Shown piece after piece: positions 19,234-29,700 of a DNA stretch of 64,000 nucleotides; the first letter of the stretch is position 1, and each line of letters begins with the position of its first letter. The translations under genes and the position numbers were made by a program. The stretch is from Closterium sp. NIES-65. Lineage: Eukaryota > Streptophyta > Zygnematophyceae > Desmidiales > Closteriaceae. The stretch is from positions 511,001 to 575,000 of the forward strand of contig CANXME010000398.1 in the NCBI GenBank assembly GCA_948144175.1, in the 5' to 3' direction. The notes beneath the pieces were generated by a model. It was not told where the DNA came from and ran no database searches. It was given only the letters and a program-made list of their open reading frames with translations.

Positions 19234-22200
19234 ATGGCGACTCCGCGAGTTCTTCTTTTCGACGCTGACGGTAGACCCCTTGACTTTTCCGTCTGGCTTC
19301 TTCGCGCTCGCCGTCTGTTAGAGAGTCAGGTCCAGGGGGGCGAGACCCTCTAGTCACACGCTACTGGTGACCTCCCTGAGCCCCCCGAGCCTACAGCTTT
19401 AGGCCCTGCTCCTGACGACGCTGCTACGGCTCGCTTTGCCCGTCAGCGCGCTGACCGGACGGCTTGGACGTCGCGTGACGCTGCGGCCTGCATCGCACTC
19501 AGCAGCCTCCTCCCTGAGTCCGAGGAGGTCCACTTTACTCAGGTTCGCACCGCTGCTGCGTACCTCACTGCGATTAAGGCCCGCTACTCTACTCCCGCTA
19601 CTGTCTCTCTTGGCCGTCTTTTCCTCCCGTTCCTGTTTCCTGATCTTGCCTCGTTTGAGCGCTCTGCTGACTTGATCGCTCACCTCCGCTCGCTCGACGC
19701 TAGTTACCGCGCTGCTTGCACTGAGGCACAGCTTACACTGCTTCCTCCCCCCATGGCGATCACTGTCTATTTCATCGCCACTAGCCTCCCTGACCGCCTT
19801 GCCTCCGTTCGTGACGCGCTTCTGCTGAAGCACCCTAGTGAGCTGACTATCGAGGTCCTTGAGTCTGCACTGAAGGACGTCGAGAGCAACCTTCGTTCGG
19901 TAGCTGCCGCCTCTGGTACTGTGTCCCCCCCACTCTTCCACGGGTGCACAGTCCCGCAGTTACCCACCTTCACTGCCTCTCTTGCCACTGCCGCTACTGA
20001 CGCGACTGCGGCTGCTGTTACGACTGCGTCGCGGTCCCGCGGCAGGGGGGGCAAGAAAGGTGGTTCTGGTGGAGGTGGAGGCGGAGGTAGCGGAGGTAGT
20101 GGGGGTGCTGTTGCGACTGGGGGTGGTGGGAGTGCAGCGTCTGGAGAGACCCCTCGTGCAGCGGCTGGTGACTCCACTGCACCTGCTGGTGGCGGCGACC
20201 CCCAAGCTCGTCAGTCGCCTCCTGTACTGCCGGCCCCGCTAGGTGGAGCAGCGGCGTGGTACCAGGCTCAGCGTCAGCAGCACCTTCAGCAGCAGCAGCA
20301 GCCCCTTTCCTCCCAGCAGCCTCAGCAGCAGCAGCGTCAGCAGCTGGCTCCGGGGTCGGGGCTGCGTCAGCCCCAGCGCGGTGCGGCTTACCCTCCCTGC
20401 CCCTACCAGGTTCAGACAGGTCCTCGTCGGGGCCACCCTTGTGGCCGCTTTCACCCCCCTGGTCAGTGCTTTGCTCAGCTCACTGACACGGTCCGGTTGA
20501 CCTACGGGGTTGGCGGTCCTGCTCCTGACTGGCTTCCTCTGGTTTAGCGCTACGGCTCCGCTCTGTGGGGCATGTCTGCTGAGTAGTTAGTTGATCTGAT
20601 TAGTGCTCCTCATGCTATGTATGCTGTTGTTGACTCTAGTGTTTCTGACTCTGTTTACTCTGGTGTTGTTAGCTTAGGTGCTGGTCTTGCTCAGTTGCCT
20701 GTTGCTAGTGTAGGTACTTGTGTAGACTCTAGACCAGCGACTACCTCAGGGGACGCTTCGATGTCGTTCACACTGGACTCTGGAGCCTCCCACTGCTTCT
20801 TCCGGGACAGCACGACACTTACACCACTTCCTGCGCCTGTTTCTGTAGCGTTGGCTGATCCCACTACGGGACCAGTCACTGCCCGTCACACTACCACTTT
20901 ACCGTGTCCTGCTGCTCCCTCCGGGTCTCTCACTGGGTTTCACGTCCCCTCGTTCTCCCGGAACTTGGTGGGCGTGCGACCCCTCGTGAGTCAGCACGTG
21001 GGTGTGTGGTTTGAGCCTTCTGGAGAGACTGCGGTGTGTGTTGACGGAGACTCTTACCAGCCTCTTGCTACCTTTACTGCTGAGCCGGGCTCGGGTCTCT
21101 ACACTCTTCACACTGGCCCGCGTGCGCCGCAGCAGCAGCCGCAGCAGCAGCAGCAGCAGCCGCAGCCGCAGCAGCAGCAGCAGCAGCACCAGCACCAGCG
21201 GCCGCACCAGCAGCCCCCCCTACTGCCACTGCCCCCGGTTCCCCCCCCCGTTCGGGTCCCCGTGTCTCACCAGGTTGCTTCGTCCCCCCAGGTGTCTGTG
21301 TCGTGTCAGGTTCCTACGTCTGTTCCAGTCGCTGCGTCGTGCTCCTGCCGGTAGCTTGCCCACCCCACCGTTCTGTGGCACCACCGGATGGGGCACCCGT
21401 CCCTTCCTCGTCTGCGCGCTATGTCTAGTCAGCGACTTGTCCTAGGCCTCCCACGTGTCTTGCCGTCGCTGCCGCCTTCGCTTGCGCCGCCGTGTCGTCC
21501 CTGCGTCGAGGGTAGGCTGCGCGCCACCCCTCACTCCTCCTCCCTTCGTCCGGCCACCGAGCCTTTTGAGACGCTTCACTTGGACGTCTGGGGCCCCGCC
21601 CCTCGTCTAGGCCCTGAGCGTGAGCGTTACTTTTTGGTGGTCGTTGACGACTTCTCCCGCTACACCACAGTGTTCCCACTGGCGAAGAAGTCTGAGGTGA
21701 CTTCTACGCTGATCAGGTGGTTGCTCACCACCGAGGACACTCGTCGTCGTCGTGTCAGCTGTCTCCACTCCGACCGTGGGGGTGAGTTTCGCTCCGGCAT
21801 TCTCGCTGGATTCTGTCGCGAGCAGGGCATTCGTCAGTCCTGGACGCTTCCAGAGTCCCCACAGCAGAATGGGGTTGCTGAGCGCTGCATAGGCCTGGTC
21901 ATGGAGATCGCCCGCACCTCCCTGACTCACGCCTGTGCCCCCCATTTTCTGTGGCCCTACGCGGTCAGGTACGCCGCGCACCAGCTGAACCTCTGGCCAC
22001 GTGTCTCTCGACCAGAGGTTTCACCGACCAGTCTTTGGACAGGGTCCCCTGGTGTTGCGTCGCGGTTTCGTGTCTGGGGGTGCTTGGCTCTTGTCCGCGA
22101 CACCTCCGCGGACAAGCTCTCGCCTCGTGCCGTCCCCTGTGTCTTCCTTGGTTTCCCTGAGGACTCCTCTGACTTCACCTTTTACCACCCTCCCTCTCAC

Positions 22201-25200
22201 CGGTTCTTTGACTCCCATGACGTCCGTTTCGAGGAGTCCACTCCGTACTACGTCAGGTACCCCAGTCGAGGTCTCCCGGTTCCTCCTCCCCCCCTCTTCC
22301 TGACTGCCGCTCCCCCTCCTGCTCCCCCGGTACAGCCTCCCCCCCCTGGCCCAGCCCCGTCAGGTGTGTCCCAGGCTACCCCTCCTCCTTCGGTAGCCCC
22401 TCCGGTACAGCCTCCCTCCCCACAGTCCTCCTCGCAGCGTGCCGCTGGTGCTAGCTCTGGAGAGGTTGGTGCTGCGCCTGTTCCTGTACCGGTTTCTGGT
22501 TCTGGGGGTGCTGGAGTTGGAGCTGGTGTTGGAGCTGGAGTTGGCACTGGAGTTTCTGGTTCTGGGGGTGCTGGAGTTGGAGCTCGGGTTGGAGCTGGAG
22601 TTTCTGGTTCTGGAGTTGGAGCTGACCCGGTGGGTGCAGAGGACTCTTGTCGTCCGGGAGCCGGTGCTGGCCGCGCGGACTCTGGGGGTGCTCCCTCTGG
22701 GGGTGAGGGTGCGCCTGCTTCGGGTTCTGGTGCGCCTGGGTCTGGAGCTGGTGTTAGTGCTGCCTCTGGGGGTGGTGCGCCTGGTTCTTCGGGGGTTGAC
22801 TCTGGAGCTGCCGCTGCTTCGGACACTACTCCGCCCCCCCACCCCTACCCGACTAGGCACCAGGCTCGTGTTCGCCGTGCGCGTGACGAGCAGCTGGAGT
22901 TGGAGAGAGAGGAGAGGGAGTTACAGCGGCTGGCGGAGCAGCAGCAGCAGCTGGACCCGCAAGAGCAGCAGTCCCAGCAGCAGCCGCGTCCGCAGCAGCA
23001 GCAGTCGCAGCAGCAGCAGCAGCAGCCACTTCCTCCTCCTGTCTCGGGTCTTCGGGCCCTTGGTCTCCCCTCCCCTTCTCCTCCCTCCTCCGCCTCTCCT
23101 CCTGTCTACGGTCCCACGTTTCCTCCGCCTGACTCCTCCCCCGCTGTTTTCTCTAGTTCTCCGCCTTTGTCCTCTCCTCCTCCGTCTCGTTCTTGGGCTA
23201 CTCGTCGCTCCCCTCGTGCTCGTCCCTCGTCTCCTGTTCCCTTCACTGACCTTCGTACTGCCTTACTTTGTTCCAGTCCACCTCGTCCGTCTCAGTCTGT
23301 GCTTCCGTCTCCTCCTGAGTCGGCCCTCACCGTGTCGCTCCCTGCTCCTGTCACTGACTACTACCGCACGTACCGTCCTGTTCTCTCTCGTGTTCTCGCC
23401 TCTCTTGTTTCTCACCCTCGTGCCTCTGTGTCCTCTGTGTCTGCTCTTACTGCCGCGGTTACTGACTTTGCCGCTACCCGCCGCCTTGACTACGCCACCA
23501 CGCTTGTGGCTGCTCCTCCTACCAGTCCTCTGGCCGTCGGGGGTGTGTCTGCCCTTGGCTGTGACGCCCTAGAGGACAGGCAGTTTGAGCTAGAGTTCCT
23601 GGCGGCCGCTTCCCCTCATCTCTGTGCCATGCTCCTCGCCCCTGAGGGTGACCTCGACGCCCTTGACATTCCGACTCCTCGCACTTACGCTGAGGCAGTG
23701 TCAGGGCCTTGGGCCTCTCAGTGGAGAGCTGCCATGGACGCAGAGATGGCCTCCTACAGATCCACAGGCACCTACGTCGATGAGGTTCCCCCCCCTGGGG
23801 CGAACGTAGTCGACGGCATGTGGATCTACAGGGTGAAGCGGCCACCGGGATCTCCCCCGGTCTTCAAGGCGCGCTACGTGGCTAGAGGTTTCAGTCAGCG
23901 CGAGGGAGCTGACTTCTTTCAGACCTTCGCACCTACCCCGAAGATGACCACTCTTCGGATGTTACTACACGTAGCAGCACAGAGAGACTACGAGTTACAC
24001 TCTCTCGACTTCTCCACTGCTTTCCTTCAGGGCAGCCTACACGAGGAGGTCTGGTTGCGTCGTCCCTCGGCCTTCACTGGCACTTTCCCTCCTGGGACCC
24101 AGTGGAGGCTGAGGCGACCTGTTTACGGTCTTCGCCAGGCCCCTCGCGAGTGGCACGACACTCTGCGTTCTACCCTCTCTGACCTTGGGTTCCAGCCGTC
24201 TTCTGCCGACCCGTCGCTGTTCGTTCGTCGTGGCTCCACACCGTTCTTTGTTCTGGTCTACGTCGACGACCTCGTTTCCGCCACTCCGGACAGGGTTGCT
24301 TTGGCAGACGTGAAGTCCGAACTGCAGAAGAGACACACGTGCACTGATCTTGGTGAGCTGCGCCACTACCTTGGCCTGCAGATCACTAGGGACAGAGCCG
24401 CTCGCACCATTACACTCTCACAGTCACACATGGTGCAGCAGATCCTTCAGCGGTTCGGGCTTCAGCACTCCACCGTACAGCGCACACCTCTCGCTGTTGA
24501 CCACAGACTCACTGGTCCCTTTCCTGACGAGCCGTTTGAGCCTAGTGGTCCCTACGCAGAGCTTGTGGGTTGCCTCATGTACCTGATGACTTGTACTCGC
24601 CCGGACCTCGCCTTCCCTCTCAGCATCCTTGCGCGCTTTGTTGCGCCAGGGAGACACCGTCGTGTTCACTGGACGGCAGCTGTGAGGGTGGCGAAGTACC
24701 TAGCGACTACATCAGGCGTGGGGCTAGTTCTTGGAGGGCAGCAGTCTGTCGTACTCACTGGTCACTGTGACTCCTCTTACGCTGACGACGCTGAGACTCA
24801 CAGGTCTACTCAGGGGTACTGTTTCAGTCTGGGTTCTGGAGCTGTTTCCTGGCGTTCCACGCGGTCCTCTTCTGTCTCGACCTCTACAGCTGAGGCTGAG
24901 ATTTACGCTGGTGCCATGGCGGCACAGGAGTTGCGGTGGTTGACCTTCTTGCTCGCCGACCTTGGTGAGCGGCCGAGCTCTGCACCGACCTTGTTTACTG
25001 ATAACAAGGCGTCGATCCTCCTCTGTCGTGAGCCGCGACTGGAGAGCAGAGTGAAGCACATTCACATCAGGTACTTTCTTCTGCGAGAGTTGCAGAGACG
25101 TGGACAGGCTCGCTTCGAGTTCGTGGAGTCCGAGGCCAACACTGCAGACATCTTCACCAAGGTGCTTCCGCCTAGTGACCACCAGAGGTGTTGTGTGCAG

Positions 25201-25236
25201 TTAGGCCTTGTTGAGACAGGTTCTAGTCATGTGTAG
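19234..25236 (+). CDS. Copia-1 gag-pol, a single frame with four TAG codons
   Basis: The frame from ATG 19234 to the stop at 25234 spans 2001 codons with no frameshift, no TGA and no TAA; it is interrupted only by TAG at 19351, 20545, 20584 and 21352. Gag (to about 20550) has a Gly/Gln-rich tail and a CX13CX3HX4C knuckle. Protease: LDSGASHCFF. Integrase: LWHHRMGHPS, DVWGPAP, VVVDDFSRY, HSDRGGEF, NGVAERCIG. RT: TAFLQGSLHEEVWLRRP, VYGLRQAPREW and YVDD. RNase H ends with EANTADIFTKVLP. Whether the TAGs are read through or are nonsense mutations inherited from a mobilised parent is open. Confidence 0.9.
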
Positions 25237-25439
25237 ACTTGAGTTTATTGCCTGCTTCGTCTGTACACTTGCTATATATACATGTGATCTCTTGGACTGG
25301 CCTTGTGGCCACTGTTGCTTGTGCTCAGAGTGTGTGGTGACGTTGTGATCCACCCTGAGCTTTGTTTTCTTTTGGACTGGTCTTGTGACCGTACTCTTTT
25401 TGATTTTGCTAGACACCCCTCACTTAGGCTATGGGGGTG

Positions 25440-25549
25440 TGTCAAATGTTGTAGCCTGTAGTGAGGTTTGTCTTAGGGGGTACAGAAGTTAGGGTTTGTC
25501 ATATGTACCCCAACCAACATCAATGGAAACACCATTCCTCATTCTGACA
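25440..25549 (+). repeat. 3' LTR of Copia-1 (110 bp)
   Basis: Same sequence as 18372-18481. It is preceded by the short purine-rich tract TATGGGGGTG (about 25429-25439). Confidence 0.95.
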
Positions 25550-25760
25550 AATTTATATCCTCCGCTTCGTAATGTACTCAGGAACTCGAAAATGGTCTCA
25601 GAGTTACGAACTGATAAGTAACCTTCACGAAATAGGTTCTCGTTAATCCGCGGAGAAATCCATGGCGGCCAGGACATCCTGGCGTCACTCCTGAAAGACT
25701 TTAAGCTGTTGCAACCTGTAAGATACACGCGTACCCTTTTGAAGCAGTGAAATTGCAGTA
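25550..25760 (-). other. 5' end of the LINE beyond the Copia-1 insertion
   Basis: This piece carries the first LINE bases and an open frame starting MYLTGCNSLKSF that leads into the Copia-1 target site. Removing Copia-1 and one AATTT would restore continuity of the frame with the ORF1 side at 18371. It ends at the LINE target duplication 25761-25772. Confidence 0.75.
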
Positions 25761-25772
25761 CACATCTGTGAT

Positions 25773-26702
25773 GTGCATAGACTGTCGTTCAGCATAACAA
25801 TATATGTTACTGGTGTAGTTTATGCGTACCTAGTCTTCCGTCCACTCGAATTAGTGCACTGATAATTTACATTGCGGTGCGTCTCCTGCCCCCCAATCAA
25901 AATCACCTGGCGAGCTGCATTTGGGGCAGTACGCAACCTATAGGTGGTGACCGTTGTGGCGCGGTGAGTCTCCCGCGAAATTCAAATGCGCGACGCCAGT
26001 GGTAGAAATATGGTCTGCAGTCGCGATCGACTGCAACCTCGTCTGCGATTTCAGTGCACCCTGCCCTTCTCGTTTCCCCCATTCTCGTTCCTCTCCAAGC
26101 CACCACCCACCATTAAACCTACACTCTTCAAGCCCCCAAAACCCATTTCAACGCCGACCCATTTTCCGAATTCCCCCCACCGTTAACTTTTTCTTCGTCC
26201 GAATCTGCCCCACCACACCCCAGCAGCACCTCTTGCCCTTTGGCCCCTGTGGTGGCACCTTGTCAGCTCGAATTTATCGAACCGCCTTCAACCGACAAAT
26301 TCAAGTGGAGGGGCAACGGACCGCCTGGACCACATGTCGCCCAGGTCCCTGCATTTATGCTCAAATGACTAGCACCCAAAACAATCGGCTTTATTTTGGA
26401 CCAGCATATTACATCGTTACATCATGGCAAGTACCTAGCCTTCGTTTTATCTCCGTGTTATCGGCTAGCCTTTCTACCAACGCCGAGGATTTGCCAGCAG
26501 GGAGACTTTGAGCGCGTTACTTACGGCTCGTGAGCTCGCGCAACGATCCTTTAAAACCGCGCTTCAGAGCAGCAGGCCTCAGTTAACCATCCGTTGGCGC
26601 GCGCGACGGTGAAGCAATTCCTCCCACGTTTCTAGGCCCACATTTCTCTTAACTCATCTCCAATCCGCTACACCCCTCGACGCTTCTCCCGCATCGGGAA
26701 TC
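25773..26702. other. Intergenic region and 5' flank of TBL
   Basis: No coding frame is convincing. It begins AT-richer after the LINE target duplication and becomes C-rich toward the TBL start. It should contain the TBL promoter and 5' UTR. I could not identify a specific promoter motif. Confidence 0.5.
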
Positions 26703-29700
26703 ATGGGGGGCTTCTCGCTGCTCCGCGTGCTCCTGCTTCTCACGGCGGGGATTGCTCTCCTATCGAACGAGCGCCATCAAGCGCGCGCGCAAGACTCCTT
26801 GCCCGAATCGGGCCTGGAAAGACTACCACAATTTGCTAGAAGTTCCAATCTGAATGACTCTACTGTGGCTGCTACTAGTTCCGACGATGTACTCAAAGGC
26901 AGCGATTGCAACGGCGAGAACGGCGGCGACGGCGGCGGCGGCGCAAAATCCGATGATCGTGGTGTGACGGTAAGGAGCTTGTCCAGCGACAACAATCCCG
27001 GCGAGCCGTCGATTGAATCATCGGATGCAAGCAAGGCCGAGAAGAAGGCCGAAAGTAAGAGCAAGAGCAAGGGCGGTGGTGGTCGGAGGAGGACCAAGAG
27101 ACACGGCAGTGGGAGGAAGGTAAAGGCGGGTAAGAGGGGGAAGCGCGCCGCTCTCAGCGGTACGCTGAGCACGGAATTGAGCGATGCCGCGACGGTGGGT
27201 GAAGCGAAGCGAACGAGCACGCCGGGCAGCAAGACGGGCAGTAAGGCGAGCGACGCGAGCAGTAGTAAGAGTGCTAGTGGCAGCAAGGCCAGTAGCAAGA
27301 GCAGCAGCAGTGGCAAGAGCAGCAGCAGTGGCAAGAGCGGCAGCAGCAGCGGAAAAAGCAGCCAGACCAGCAGCGACGCGAAGAGCAAGGACAAGGGGAC
27401 GGAGACCAAGGCGACGAAGGCGAAGGAAGGCAAGACGGCGTCGACAAAGAGCGGCAGCAGCAGCAGCAGCAGCGGCGGCGGCGGCGGCGGCGGCGGGAAG
27501 GTTATCAAGGCCAAGGGGAAAACGGGCGCACAAAGCGTGGAGGACGAGTCGACCTGCGACTTCGGGGAGGGAAGGTGCGTGCGGTTTGAACGTGGTAAAC
27601 ACTCCTTACCATAGTTACATGATTCTGCTGGTTTTTTTCTCTCTTTTATCCTCTCTGTTTTCCCATCAGAAAGCACATGCTGCGGCGTAATCCACGCTGA
27701 GATCGCAGCGCTCTGCTGTTTGACGGCCTGACGGATTCACAGCTCCTCGGCGAGACGGATCGAACACGTTTACTATGAGCAACCAACAGTACTTTTAGAC
27801 GTGCCACCTCAGTACTCGCTCTCCTCCCTTTGTCGCTTCTCCCCCGTGCCCCTGCCTGTGTGCCGTCTCAGGTGGGTGATATCCCCCAACAAGGCCTTGT
27901 ACTCGGGTAGAACGTGCCCCTTTATTCGCTCCAACGAGAACTGCCAGAACTTCTTTTGAGGCGCCTCAAAATTCCCTCTGCCCCTGTGTGTGTGTCTGTG
28001 TGTCGTCTCAGGTGGGTGATATCCCCCAACAAGGACCTGTACTCGGGTAGAGCGTGCCCCTTTATTCGCTCCAACGAGAACTGCCAGAAGAACTTCTTTT
28101 GAGGCGCCTCAAAATTCCCTCTGCCTCTGTGTGTGTGCGTGTGTGTGTGTTTCTGTGTGAGTCGTCTCAGGTGGGTAATATCCCCCAACAAGGCCCTGTA
28201 CTCGGGTAGAACGTGCCCCTTTATTCGCTCCAAGGAGAACTGCCAGAAGAACGGGCGGAGGGACACGGGGTACCTCAACTGGCGCTGGCAGCCGCGCGGA
28301 TGCGACGTTAACCGGTGAGAGGGGACTGTAACAAGTGCGGGAGTGTAGCGATTGCGGTGTACAATAACGGATATATTAGTTGTGCCATGAGTATAGCCGC
28401 GAGTGCGAAGCTTTTTTTCCGTTTCGTTCCCCGTCTTCCGCTGACCCCGTTTCCACTGTTTCCGCTCTCCCTCGTCTAATTCCTCCTTGGAAACTCGAAT
28501 TCCTCTTCCCCCCGGCCCCTCCGCTTCCCCGCTCCCCCGCGCCCCTTCCGCCAGCCTGGACCCCGCGGCGTTTCTTTCCCGGTACCGCAACAAGGTATTC
28601 GCGATAGCGGGCGACTCGTTTTCGTCCAACTTCGGCAACGCCATTCGCTGCTCGCTGCACTCCTATTCGTCAACGGTGGACTTTTCGGGCGAGTTCGGCG
28701 GCACGGACGTGAAGGGGTACCGCGTCGCGCAGTATAACTTCACCTTCCTGCACATCTCGTCCGTCTACTTGGTTGACGCCGAGCCCATTGTAAGTAACGG
28801 AGCAGAGGGGTGCGGTTCGGTACAAGCAGGTGCACGAAGGTGCAGGGATGTGCGGGGAGACGTGAAGCGGTGAAGGGGTACCGCGTCGCGCAGTATAACT
28901 TCACCTTCCTGCACATCTCGTCCGTCTATCTCGTCGACGCGGAGTCCATTTTAAGTAGAAGGTGCAGAGACGTGCGGAGGGGTGCGGTTAGGTACAGGAT
29001 GGTGCAGGGCGGTGCGGGGTGCGTGCAGTAGAGAAGGGGTACCGCGTGGCGCAGTACAACTTCACCTTCCTGCACATCTCATCTCTTTCTCTCTTCTTTC
29101 TTCTTTCTTCTTTCTGCTTTGACTTGTTTGAGACATTTCCAATCTGTCTCACTCGTTTCGCCTCTTCTCTCTTCTCTCTTCTCTCTTCCCTCTCTGCTCC
29201 TCAGGGCGCAGCCAAGAGCTCGGGCGCGTGGAAGGTGTACCTGGATACGCCCCGGGATAAATGGGGTGACATCCTGAATTACCTTGACGTCTTCATCTTC
29301 AGCGCCGGCCACTGGTTCGTTAACGTGAGCGCGCTTCTCCCCCCCACCCCACCCCCCCCTTCCCCCTTTCGCCCCCGACACTCTCTTTCTCTCTCTTCTC
29401 CTTCCGCCACTTTCCATCTCCTTTTCTATCTTTCTATCCCCGTCACTCTCTTTCAATCTTTCACCCCCTCGCTCACGCCCTCCCCACACACTCCCTCCCT
29501 CTCTCTCTAACGGTCCTTTCATCTCTCTATCCTCCCCTCTCCCGCCACCCGTCCACCAGGCACCGTCCAGTCTACGCCAATACTACATAAAGGGCGTGCA
29601 GCAGACGGGGATAACGGGCTTTAAAGCCATGGAGATCGCGCACGCCACGGTTCGCGACCACATAATCCGGTCCCGCTATAAAGGCATCCCCGTTATGCTC

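Larger units (their letters stand above)
18372..25549 (+). mobile_element. Copia-1: complete Ty1/copia element inside the LINE
   Basis: Bounded by two 110-bp LTRs that are identical by eye and flanked by the perfect 5-bp target duplication AATTT (18367-18371 and 25550-25554). Layout: LTR, PBS, GC-rich leader, one gag-pol frame, 3' UTR, purine tract, LTR. The domain order PR-IN-RT-RH is the copia order. Identical LTRs indicate a recent insertion, clearly later than the LINE it interrupts. Confidence 0.96.
12441..25760 (-). mobile_element. Full-length LINE retrotransposon, split by Copia-1
   Basis: On the minus strand the element runs from 25760 to 12441. The poly(A) tail appears as 23 T at 12442-12464, and CACATCTGTGAT flanks both ends (12429-12440 and 25761-25772). 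Without the nested Copia-1 (18372-25549 plus its 5-bp duplication) it is about 6.1 kb, with ORF1 upstream of ORF2. An apurinic-type endonuclease plus RT plus a C-terminal CX2CX7HX4C motif suits an L1/Tx1-like clade. The reading frames are intact, but the RT active site carries an Asp-to-Asn change. Confidence 0.93.
27872..28114 (+). pseudogene. Two truncated 5' copies of TBL exon 2 with palindromic seams
   Basis: Copies start at 27872 and 28012, each after GTCTCAG, and match the intact exon at 28171 (WVISPNKALYSGR, CPFIRSNENCQK). They leave the exon after CCAGAA or CCAGAAGAA, at CTTC plus the palindrome TTTTGAGGCGCCTCAAAA (27954-27971 and 28097-28114), followed by a repeat of the preceding intron (GTGTGTGTCTGTG, GTCTCAG). 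The palindrome is absent upstream of the first copy and absent from the intact exon. TGA within the palindrome would stop translation if these acceptors were used. Confidence 0.93.

Noticed and set aside
22248..23572. Overlapping frames on both strands within Copia-1 pol
   Set aside because: Alternative-frame readings of the Gly/Ala/Pro/Gln-rich linker; the pol frame explains the sequence.
26777..27676. 299-codon Leu-rich frame on the minus strand
   Set aside because: Antisense shadow of the Lys/Ser-rich TBL exon 1, with no independent features.
27872..28100. Exon-2 copies as mutually exclusive exons of TBL
   Set aside because: They lack a donor and the second half of the exon and run into the palindrome's TGA, so they cannot substitute for the intact exon.
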